From positions 1 to 5,116 of the forward strand of contig CAIZCB010000243.1 of the NCBI GenBank assembly GCA_903931355.1: a DNA stretch of 5,116 nt, given 5' to 3'. Of this stretch, positions 1 to 5,116 are shown piece by piece. The DNA comes from an uncultured Pseudomonadota bacterium (GTDB lineage: Bacteria > Pseudomonadota > Gammaproteobacteria > Methylococcales > Methylomonadaceae). The translations under genes were made by a program, and so were the position numbers. The notes beneath the pieces are model-generated. The model ran no database searches. It had not been told where the DNA came from and worked only from the letters and a program-made list of their open reading frames with translations. How positions within the stretch are numbered: the first letter of the stretch is position 1; each line of letters starts with the position of its first letter.

Positions 1-1407
1 CTTCTATTGCTAGATGAAAATAATAAAGTTCAACAAGCTCGGTTGCATATTGTCGAATTCCGAGGTTTTGAAAAATTCATCCAAGGCCGACCCTATTGGG
101 AATTACCTGTTTTAGTCCAACGACTATGCGGCATTTGCCCTGTCAGTCACCATTTAGCCACAGCCAAAGCCATTGACCAATTAGTCGGAATAGATCCTGA
201 TAATTTACCCCCAGCAGCCGATAAACTGCGCCGATTACTACACTTTGGCCAAGTCTTACAATCCCATTCCCTGCATTTTTTCCATCTCTCCAGTCCTGAT
301 TTACTATTCGGTTTCGAAAGCGAAATTAGCAAACGCTCGATTGTTGCTGTCTTAGAAAATTATCCCGAAATTGGTTTACAAGGTGTCAAACTGCGTAAAT
401 ACGGGCAAGAAGTGATTCGGATGGTGTCTGGCAAACGTGTACACGGCACCGCCGCTTTACCTGGGGGAATGAACAAACCACTTAGCAAACAAGAGCGTGA
501 TTACTTATTAGACGACATTGATCAAATCATCACATGGTCACAAGCCGCTGTGGATTTAATCAAAAAGCTACACACTTCAAACCTGCCGTTTTACGACCAA
601 TTTGCCACCATTCGTAGCAATTATCTCGGTTTAGTTAAAGAAAATGGCGCATTAGAACTTTACCACGGCGGTATTCGCGCCAAAAATCAACACGGCGAAA
701 CCCTGCTAGATCACTTTGATTATTGCGATTACAACGCCATCATCCATGAAGAAGTTCGCTCATGGAGTTACATGAAATTCCCTTACCTAACCGCTTTCGG
801 CAAACAAAACGGCTGGTATCGAGTCGGGCCATTAGCGAGGGTCAACAACTGTGATTTTATTGACACATCGCTGGCCGAAGTTGCTCGTATCGAATTTAAG
901 CAACACAGTGGCGAAGCAATGGTTCACAGCACTTTAGCTTTCCATTGGGCGCGATTAATCGAAGCTTTGCATTGCGCCGAAAGCATCAAAACCTTGCTCC
1001 ATGATCCTGATTTACTGAGTAATGACCTGGTTGCCCAAGGCGAAAAACGCTACGAAGGCATCGGCGTTATCGAAGCACCGCGCGGTACTCTGTTCCACCA
1101 TTACCAAGTCGATGAAAACGACATCGTCACCAAAGCCAACTTAATCGTTTCCACTACTAGCAACAACACCGCCATGAACGAATCAGTTCGCCAAGTGGCT
1201 GCTGAATATTTATCAGGCCATGAATTAACCGAGCCTTTATTAAACAATATCGAAGTAGCGATTCGCGCTTACGACCCTTGTTTATCCTGCGCCACTCATG
1301 CGGTTGGCAAAATGCCGCTACAGTTAGAATTAATCAATGCAGACGGCCAGCTTGTTGACCAATTAACCCGACACAGCAACGGCGAGTTTGTCCGCGAATC
1401 GGCATGA
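1..1407 (+). CDS. hoxH: NAD-linked [NiFe]-hydrogenase large (catalytic) subunit, HoxH type; 5' partial
   Basis: This is the subunit that holds the Ni-Fe active site of the cytoplasmic bidirectional hydrogenase, which couples H2 oxidation or production to NAD(H) through HoxFUY partners. The reading frame is open from base 1 and gives 468 residues. The family's N-terminal part, with its RIEGHA-type motif, is absent, so roughly 20 residues lie upstream; the TTG at 7 is not a real start. The N-terminal metal-binding motif RLCGIC has its cysteines at 127-129 and 136-138. The C-terminal motif DPCLSCATH has cysteines at 1279-1281 and 1288-1290 and histidine at 1297-1299. The conserved stretches FRGFEKF, LPGGMNKPLS and EAPRGTLFHHY are typical of HoxH rather than of membrane-bound uptake enzymes. 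After the last histidine come 35 further residues (1300-1404), the peptide expected to be removed during maturation. The stop overlaps the next gene as ATGA. The gene is otherwise intact and its function is well supported. Confidence 0.96.
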   Translation, partial: LLLLDENNKVQQARLHIVEFRGFEKFIQGRPYWELPVLVQRLCGICPVSHHLATAKAIDQLVGIDPDNLPPAADKLRRLLHFGQVLQSHSLHFFHLSSPDLLFGFESEISKRSIVAVLENYPEIGLQGVKLRKYGQEVIRMVSGKRVHGTAALPGGMNKPLSKQERDYLLDDIDQIITWSQAAVDLIKKLHTSNLPFYDQFATIRSNYLGLVKENGALELYHGGIRAKNQHGETLLDHFDYCDYNAIIHEEVRSWSYMKFPYLTAFGKQNGWYRVGPLARVNNCDFIDTSLAEVARIEFKQHSGEAMVHSTLAFHWARLIEALHCAESIKTLLHDPDLLSNDLVAQGEKRYEGIGVIEAPRGTLFHHYQVDENDIVTKANLIVSTTSNNTAMNESVRQVAAEYLSGHELTEPLLNNIEVAIRAYDPCLSCATHAVGKMPLQLELINADGQLVDQLTRHSNGEFVRESA

Positions 1408-1883
1408 TCCAACCGATATTATTACTAGGCTACGGCAATCCCAGCCGTGGTGATGATGCGGTTGGGCCTTTGTTATTGGAGGCAATTGCCGAACAAATCG
1501 ACCCCACTCAAATCGAACTGATTACAGATTTTCAATTACAAATTGAACATGCATTAGATATGCAAGATCGGCAATTGGTTTTGTTTATTGACGCCTCAGT
1601 TGCTTGCGAAACCGGTTTCAGCTTTACCGAACTGCAGCCCACTAAAGATAACAGCTACAGCACTCATGCTATCAGTCCAGCGTCCGTATTAGATGTTTAC
1701 CAAACCGTCACCAAACAACCACCGCCAGCCAGTTTTTTGTTAACCATCCACGCTCAGCAATTTGAACTAGGTAGCGGTTTAAGTGATGTCACTGCACAGC
1801 ATTTCAAAAGCGCCTGTGAGTTCGCTTTACAGTTACTCAAACATCCACAGCTCAACGCTTGGCGAGTACTCGCCACAAAATAA
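1404..1883 (+). CDS. hoxW: Hydrogenase maturation endopeptidase, HoxW type
   Basis: This is a cytoplasmic protease of the HybD/HycI/HoxW family, 159 residues long, a usual size. Such enzymes cut the C-terminal peptide from the nickel-loaded hydrogenase large subunit just after the last conserved histidine. The N-terminal signature GNPSRGDDAVGP is at residues 11-22. By comparison with HybD, where Glu16, Asp62 and His93 bind the metal, the matching residues here are probably Asp18, Asp63 (in FIDAS) and His88 (in STHAISP). This alignment was made by eye. A late ELGSGLS motif (121-127) is also typical. The ATG overlaps the hoxH stop (ATGA) and has only a weak purine stretch upstream, so translation is likely coupled to hoxH. 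Its natural substrate is almost certainly the HoxH encoded next to it. HoxW is preferred over other family members because of this context. Confidence 0.93.
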   Translation: MIQPILLLGYGNPSRGDDAVGPLLLEAIAEQIDPTQIELITDFQLQIEHALDMQDRQLVLFIDASVACETGFSFTELQPTKDNSYSTHAISPASVLDVYQTVTKQPPPASFLLTIHAQQFELGSGLSDVTAQHFKSACEFALQLLKHPQLNAWRVLATK

Positions 1884-1888
1884 TTTCT

Positions 1889-1894
1889 CAGGAG
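1889..1894 (+). promoter_or_regulatory. Ribosome binding site of the pentapeptide-repeat gene
   Basis: CAGGAG lies five bases before the ATG at 1900, in the short gap after hoxW. It decides the start: the same frame is open back to an ATG at 1783, but that start has no such site, lies inside hoxW, and would put 39 hydrophilic residues before the signal peptide. Confidence 0.8.
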
Positions 1895-1899
1895 ATTTT

Positions 1900-2640
1900 A
1901 TGAAGCAATTTTTACAAATTTCAATTTTATTGTTTAGCTTGGCATTCGCATCGACCACCAGCAATGCCGGCGAATTAAGCCGTAGCCAAGTTGAACAACT
2001 ACTCAGCAAAGCCGATAAGCAACATCCCGCCGATTTACGCCGCAAAGACTTAACCGACCTCGATTTATCTGGCCTTGATTTTCGTAATGCCGATTTATGG
2101 GGTGCCGACTTACGTCGTGCCAATTTAAGCCGCAGTAATTTGTTTGGCCTGACCTTAGATTTAACCGTCATGACCAACATCAAACTCAACGGTGCAAATC
2201 TAGCTAACACCAGTATTTTTGGCGTTAGCTTAATGCACGCTGACCTTAGCGATACCGATATGAGCGGTAGTCGCGTCGTAGCGATTATGGACGGTGCTAA
2301 TCTCAGTCGCGCCCACCTAAGCCATGTCGATTGGGCTGCCGATATGAAAAACCAATCCATGGGCTTAATGCGAGCCAGTTTAAAGGGTGCCAATTTGACT
2401 GGCGTTAATTTCAGTCACGCCAAACTTGGCCGGGCCATGCTTAAACACGCCAAACTGATCAACGCCAATCTGCAACACGCCGATTTATATTCAGCCGATA
2501 TGGATGGTGCAGATTTAACCGGTGCCGATTTAACCGACGCCGATTTTTCTCAAGCGCGTTTACACGATGCCCGATTTAGCAATGCGATACTGACACGCAC
2601 TAAATTTGACGGTGCAAAAAACTTGCCCGAACTTCATTAA
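1900..2640 (+). CDS. Exported pentapeptide-repeat protein
   Basis: The product has 246 residues. It begins with a Sec-type signal peptide: MKQF, a hydrophobic core at residues 7-17, and a probable cleavage site after SNA (residue 23). There is no cysteine anywhere, so it is not a lipoprotein. Residues 24-45 are a short, probably helical N-cap. From about 46 to 240 the chain follows the A(D/N)LXX pentapeptide pattern, clear at 64-80, 98-115, 131-140, 163-175 and especially 188-222. This family folds into a right-handed four-sided beta-helix. The pattern is weak at about 84-96 and at 142-159 (around WAADMKNQSM), where loops may bulge out. Its ligand or function is unknown; known cytoplasmic members such as Qnr mimic DNA, but an exported one cannot be assumed to do so. 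It lies 16 bases after hoxW and 14 before the permease, probably on one transcript. No link to hydrogenase biology is known to me. Confidence 0.92.
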   Translation: MKQFLQISILLFSLAFASTTSNAGELSRSQVEQLLSKADKQHPADLRRKDLTDLDLSGLDFRNADLWGADLRRANLSRSNLFGLTLDLTVMTNIKLNGANLANTSIFGVSLMHADLSDTDMSGSRVVAIMDGANLSRAHLSHVDWAADMKNQSMGLMRASLKGANLTGVNFSHAKLGRAMLKHAKLINANLQHADLYSADMDGADLTGADLTDADFSQARLHDARFSNAILTRTKFDGAKNLPELH

Positions 2641-2643
2641 TTC

Positions 2644-2650
2644 AAGGAGG
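2644..2650 (+). promoter_or_regulatory. Strong ribosome binding site of the permease gene
   Basis: AAGGAGG, a near-perfect Shine-Dalgarno sequence, lies four bases before the ATG at 2655 in the 14-base gap between the pentapeptide gene and the permease. It is the best ribosome binding site in the window and suggests efficient independent initiation on a shared transcript. Confidence 0.85.
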
Positions 2651-2654
2651 AACA

Positions 2655-4043
2655 ATGTCACTTAGCCAACAACTGCTAAAACGAAAATCTGTTGAAGCAC
2701 TGACTAATGCCGAAAATGGCTTAAAACGCACTTTAACCGCTAAAGACCTGACCATTCTTGGTGTTGGCGCGATTATCGGGGCGGGGATTTTTGTTCTAAC
2801 AGGCATTGCCGCCGCCAAATATGCCGGCCCAGCGATTGTGTTGTCGTTTGTATTTGCTGGCATCGCCTGCGCCTTGGCTGCCTTATGTTACAGCGAGTTG
2901 GCTGCAATGATTCCGGTTTCCGGTAGTGCTTACAGCTATGCTTACGCCACCATGGGCGAATTAATGGCTTGGATTATAGGCTGGGATTTGATTTTAGAAT
3001 ACGCACTCGCCAGCAGCACGGTTGCCATTGGTTGGGCCGGTTATCTCAATAGCTTTCTTAACTCAATAGACGTACATCTACCCAGTTATCTAACCACGGC
3101 TTATCTCGCCGATCCCGCGCAAGGTTTTATCAATTTACCGGCGGTGATTATTGTTTTATTACTGACAGGCTTATTGGTGGTGGGCATTCGTCAATCGGCG
3201 ATTTTTAACTTTGTAATGGTGCTGATTAAGTTGGCGGTGATTGTAGTGTTTATCATCGCTGGAGCAGGGCATATCCAAACTGAAAACTGGTCAAATTTCA
3301 CGCCATTTGGGTTTGGTGGGGTGTTGACTGGTGCCGGTGTAATTTTCTTTGCTTATATTGGTTTTGATGCCGTTTCCACTGCCGCTCAAGAAGCGATTAA
3401 TCCAAAAAGAGATGTACCAATTGGCATCATCGCCTCCTTAATTGTCTGTACTGTGCTTTATATTTTAGTGGCGGGTGTATTGACGGGGGTGATTTCCTAC
3501 ACCGAATTAAACGTTCCCGCGCCGATTGCTGTGGCTGTAGATCACATCGGCATGAGTTGGTTATCACCGATTATCAAATTAGCGGCAATCGCTGGTTTAA
3601 CCTCAGTGATGTTGGTGTTACTAATGGGGCAAAGCCGGATTTTCTACGCTATGGCCAACGACCGATTATTGCCACCTCTATTTGCCCAAATTCACCCCAA
3701 ATTTCAAACCCCACATTTATCAACCATTGTGGTGGGATTCGCGGTTGCCTTACTAGCCGGATTTATGCCGATTGAAAAACTTGGTGAACTGGTCAGCATC
3801 GGGACTTTATTCGCTTTTGTCTTAGTCTGTGGCGGTGTTTTAGTGCTTCGTAGCAGTCACCCAGAACTACCCAGACATTTCAAATGTCCTGCTGTACCAG
3901 TTGTCCCTGTTGCTGGGATTTTAGTTTGCCTAGGTTTAATGGCTGGTTTACCGTTGGATACTTGGATTCGTTTATTGGTTTGGCTATTGATAGGCTTTGC
4001 GATTTATTTTGGTTATGGCATTAAACATAGCCAATTGCGATAA
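2655..4043 (+). CDS. Amino acid permease, APC superfamily (cationic amino acid transporter-like)
   Basis: This is an inner-membrane secondary transporter of 462 residues, a normal length for bacterial CAT-type APC proteins, with about 12 membrane segments (roughly 33-53, 59-83, 103-133, 160-178, 183-205, 222-243, 254-281, 303-328, 355-371, 378-398, 415-431, 436-456). The unwound segment 1 motif GVGAIIGAGIFVLTG (36-50) binds the substrate's amino and carboxyl groups in this fold. The segment 6 stretch FFAYIGFDAVSTAAQEAINP (231-250) and the late HPELPRHFKCP (402-412) are hallmarks of the CAT branch. The exact substrate cannot be read from the sequence; cationic or broad-range amino acids are likely. 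The start is fixed by the strong AAGGAGG. The cytoplasmic N-terminus (1-30) is short and basic. It sits 14 bases after the pentapeptide gene, but has no evident functional link to the hydrogenase. Confidence 0.93.
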   Translation: MSLSQQLLKRKSVEALTNAENGLKRTLTAKDLTILGVGAIIGAGIFVLTGIAAAKYAGPAIVLSFVFAGIACALAALCYSELAAMIPVSGSAYSYAYATMGELMAWIIGWDLILEYALASSTVAIGWAGYLNSFLNSIDVHLPSYLTTAYLADPAQGFINLPAVIIVLLLTGLLVVGIRQSAIFNFVMVLIKLAVIVVFIIAGAGHIQTENWSNFTPFGFGGVLTGAGVIFFAYIGFDAVSTAAQEAINPKRDVPIGIIASLIVCTVLYILVAGVLTGVISYTELNVPAPIAVAVDHIGMSWLSPIIKLAAIAGLTSVMLVLLMGQSRIFYAMANDRLLPPLFAQIHPKFQTPHLSTIVVGFAVALLAGFMPIEKLGELVSIGTLFAFVLVCGGVLVLRSSHPELPRHFKCPAVPVVPVAGILVCLGLMAGLPLDTWIRLLVWLLIGFAIYFGYGIKHSQLR

Positions 4044-4044
4044 A

Positions 4045-4075
4045 TTGACTTAATTTCATTTTAATTACCGATATA
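4045..4075 (+). promoter_or_regulatory. Possible weak promoter before the small membrane-protein gene
   Basis: The 37-base gap after the permease holds TTGACT (4045-4050), a good -35 match, and GATATA (4070-4075), a poor -10 match at a long 19-base spacing. If used, transcription would begin close to the ATG at 4081, which has no Shine-Dalgarno sequence, so a leaderless message is conceivable. The gap has no hairpin, so read-through from the permease is equally possible. Confidence 0.2.
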
Positions 4076-4080
4076 CCAAT

Positions 4081-4341
4081 ATGAATCACGAATCTGTTGC
4101 TAACCGTGTTGAAACCATTGCTATGACCACCGGCATTCTTGCCGGTTTATCCGCTGCCGGTGCAGCGTTTGCTGAACCTGAAGGCTTTTTCGCGGTTGGG
4201 GTTTGGCTAGGTGTAGCCGATGAACCGCTAGTCGTTACCGCCGCGCCGATGCTTGGCAATCTTGCAACGGTGATGGGGGTTATTTCTGGTTTTGCTTTCT
4301 TTTGGGCCAAGTGGCGGAAATGGCGGGATAGTAAACTTTGA
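4081..4341 (+). CDS. Small hypothetical membrane protein with two hydrophobic segments
   Basis: The product has 86 residues and I do not recognise its family. Visible features are a polar N-terminus (1-12), a hydrophobic, Ala/Gly-rich segment at about 13-31, a moderately hydrophobic middle with AEPEG and ADEPL, a second hydrophobic segment at about 58-75, and a strongly basic, Trp-rich tail (WAKWRKWRDSKL). By the positive-inside rule the tail should be cytoplasmic. Small size, two segments and a basic tail recall phage holins, but no lysis genes are nearby and the likeness is one of layout only. The first segment ends in AFA followed by EPEG, so it might instead act as a cleavable signal. ATG 4081 is the first start after an in-frame stop at 4051-4053, yet it has no Shine-Dalgarno sequence; ATG 4123 is the alternative. 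Codon use resembles the neighbours, which supports a real gene. Confidence 0.7.
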   Translation: MNHESVANRVETIAMTTGILAGLSAAGAAFAEPEGFFAVGVWLGVADEPLVVTAAPMLGNLATVMGVISGFAFFWAKWRKWRDSKL

Positions 4342-4390
4342 ATTAAGTTTGAATAGGCGCATTGGAGATCAAACGGTGCGCTTCAATTCA
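4339..4390 (+). terminator. Imperfect hairpin at the end of the small gene, possible terminator
   Basis: GCGCATTG (4357-4364) pairs with CGGTGCGC (4374-4381) over eight positions including two G-U pairs, around a nine-base loop. The stem can be lengthened in two ways: TTGAA (4349-4353) with TTCAA (4382-4386), leaving TAG bulged, or TGAATTAAG (4339-4347) with CTTCAATTCA (4381-4390), leaving one bulged base. There is no run of T after it, so it is not a classical intrinsic terminator. It may stabilise the 3' end of the message or mark its end in another way. Confidence 0.35.
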
Positions 4391-4429
4391 CAATTCTCCA
4401 AGCTTTTCTAAATTTCCCAATACCTAGAG

Positions 4430-4444
4430 TTAAGCTTAGCTTAA
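4430..4444. repeat. Short perfect inverted repeat TTAAGC-tta-GCTTAA
   Basis: Two perfect six-base arms flank a three-base centre. An overlapping second symmetry, GCTTA-gct-TAAGC, uses some of the same bases. This shape suits a dimeric DNA-binding protein better than a stable RNA hairpin, because the loop would be only three bases and the arms are AT-rich. Its function is not known. Confidence 0.5.
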
Positions 4445-4512
4445 GCGTTAGATTGGATAGTGCACCAGCCTGATTAGTTGGTAACCACGCCTCCTTAAAT
4501 CGGGTTGATTAT

Positions 4513-4540
4513 CTATAAGTTTTCATAGCGATGCTTATAG
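4513..4540. repeat. Inverted repeat CTATAAG ... CTTATAG, possible operator
   Basis: Perfect seven-base arms (4513-4519 and 4534-4540) are separated by 14 bases. The arm centres are 21 bases apart, about two helical turns, so both would face the same side of DNA. The right arm overlaps the -10-like TATAGT at 4536-4541, placing a bound protein where it could affect transcription of the downstream gene. As RNA it could form only a weak AT-rich stem. Confidence 0.45.
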
Positions 4541-4602
4541 TCAAAAATTTATTGGCTGATGCTGAGTGTCTATTTAGCGGTAGCCGATCAACGTTTAACG
4601 CT

Positions 4603-4606
4603 GGAG
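4603..4606 (+). promoter_or_regulatory. Ribosome binding site of the secreted-protein gene
   Basis: GGAG lies six bases before the ATG at 4613. It favours this start over the in-frame ATG at 4559, which has no purine-rich site before it and would put 18 extra residues ahead of the signal peptide. Confidence 0.65.
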
Positions 4607-4612
4607 AAAATC

Positions 4613-5116
4613 ATGGACATTCCCAACCGTTTCGCAACCACTCGTTTAGCTGCCGTATTATTGATTAATCTGGCTTTATTATCGCCAGCGGCAAATAGTC
4701 AAACTATTCCCTCTACCGAACAACAGCGCTTGGAATTTAGCTTGATTGCCAAGGCGAAAATGTTTGTCGAACCGGTTACTATGGCCGCTAATGTTTTACC
4801 ACCCATTACCCATAGCGATATAACCGCAGTATTAACCGATACCTTGTATAAAAAGCTAGCGCAGCAAAATCGGCTACAAACCGAGAAAAAGATCGCTCGG
4901 CTTAAATTGAACACCACCATTTTGGCTTATCATGATCAAACGCTCACCGTTCATGCCGAATTGCGCTATGGCAAAAATGTTTTGGCAGTTAGTCGTGTTG
5001 AACAAGCGATTGATACCGAAAGCCAATGGTTAACTAGCATCGAATCCATTGTTGATCAGCTACTTGCCGAATTATTAGACCCTAGAGCTAGCGAAATTCA
5101 AACTGATGAGCAGGAA
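4613..5116 (+). CDS. Predicted exported protein of unknown function; 3' partial
   Basis: The frame stays open from ATG 4613 to the last base, giving 168 residues with no stop, so the gene continues beyond the window. A signal peptide is evident: basic residues up to Arg11, a hydrophobic core at about 12-23 and a probable cut near residues 26-29 (PAANS followed by QT). No cysteine is present, so it is not a lipoprotein. The rest has an alternating layout: FVEPV (51-55), a helix that may end in a KKLAQQNRLQ-like stretch (80-89), two likely beta strands (97-105 and 110-118), then a C-terminal helix at about 138-154. This order loosely recalls small periplasmic or outer-membrane-associated proteins of the DUF4410/DUF3313 type, which read similarly (a VEPF-like strand, helix, strands, late helix). 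That is an impression, not an assignment. It is separated from the upstream genes by 271 bases and probably has its own promoter. Confidence 0.8.
   Translation, partial: MDIPNRFATTRLAAVLLINLALLSPAANSQTIPSTEQQRLEFSLIAKAKMFVEPVTMAANVLPPITHSDITAVLTDTLYKKLAQQNRLQTEKKIARLKLNTTILAYHDQTLTVHAELRYGKNVLAVSRVEQAIDTESQWLTSIESIVDQLLAELLDPRASEIQTDEQE

Larger units (their letters stand above)
4342..4612. other. Intergenic region between the small membrane protein and the secreted-protein gene
   Basis: This 271-base stretch has no convincing gene on either strand. It contains the hairpin just behind the small gene, an inverted repeat at 4430-4444, a longer-spaced inverted repeat at 4513-4540, and a small palindrome TGGTAACCA at 4479-4487. 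TATAGT (4536-4541) is a fair -10 hexamer match, but I found no matching -35 at a normal distance, so I do not call a promoter. The region most likely holds the end of one transcription unit and the control region of the next. Confidence 0.6.

Noticed and set aside
1783..1899. Upstream in-frame start for the pentapeptide protein
   Set aside because: It lies inside hoxW, has no ribosome binding site and would bury the signal peptide behind 39 residues.
1833..2393. Long open frame on the - strand (186 codons) opposite hoxW and the pentapeptide gene
   Set aside because: It is the mirror of the regular pentapeptide codons, which keep antisense frames open. Its product is a Lys/Arg/Leu/Ser-rich repeat with no domain, and the + strand gene is clearly real.
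3557..3775. 72-codon + frame inside the permease gene
   Set aside because: It is out of frame with a well-supported membrane protein, and its product has no membrane segment or recognisable motif.
4086..4310. 74-codon - strand frame opposite the small membrane protein
   Set aside because: It is a Pro/Ala/Thr/Ser/Lys-rich translation typical of an antisense shadow; the + frame has a sensible membrane layout. The choice between strands is less certain here than elsewhere.
4505..4541. Promoter formed by TTGATT (4505-4510) and TATAGT (4536-4541)
   Set aside because: The spacing is 25 bases, far from the usual 16-18, and TATAAG (4514-4519) lacks a -35 too. TATAGT is mentioned only as an isolated match.
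4342..4612. Sigma-54 promoter or small RNA gene in the intergenic region
   Set aside because: No GG/GC pair at the -24/-12 spacing was found among the TTGG sites checked, and no strong hairpin followed by T-run marks the end of a small RNA.
4531..4668. 45-codon + frame overlapping the start of the secreted-protein gene
   Set aside because: It has no ribosome binding site, its product lacks any clear feature, and it runs out of frame into the signal peptide region of the better gene.

Overview
The window looks like a piece of a chromosome from a moderately AT-rich proteobacterium. A gammaproteobacterium such as a methanotroph of the Methylococcales would fit, but this is a guess from the style of the proteins and not something the sequence proves. 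All convincing genes lie on the + strand, and nothing on the - strand looks real.

Layout. Positions 1-1407 hold the catalytic large subunit of an NAD-linked, cytoplasmic [NiFe]-hydrogenase (HoxH type), missing only its first residues because the window starts inside the gene. It overlaps by four bases (ATGA) with a hydrogenase maturation endopeptidase (HoxW type, 1404-1883). After 16 bases comes an exported pentapeptide-repeat protein (1900-2640), and after 14 more an amino acid permease of the CAT branch of the APC superfamily (2655-4043). These four genes are so tightly packed that they probably share a transcript. After a 37-base gap lies a small two-segment membrane protein of unknown function (4081-4341). 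A 271-base non-coding stretch (4342-4612) follows. It contains an imperfect hairpin just behind the small gene and two further inverted repeats. The last gene (from 4613) encodes a predicted exported protein of unknown function and is cut by the window end.

How the parts work together. HoxH carries the Ni-Fe site, with CxxC pairs at both ends. HoxW is expected to cut off the last 35 residues of the HoxH precursor after nickel has been inserted, so the first two genes form a substrate-protease pair. The other hox genes (hoxF, hoxU, hoxY) and the start of hoxH should lie upstream. The exported pentapeptide protein and the permease have no known role in hydrogenase function; their link to hox is position only. 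The intergenic repeats suggest that one transcription unit ends near 4341-4390 and another begins before 4613.

No mobile element, CRISPR array, tRNA or rRNA was seen. Most of the window is ordinary. The least explained items are the exported pentapeptide protein in the hox run, the 86-residue membrane protein, the inverted repeats and the truncated secreted protein at the end.
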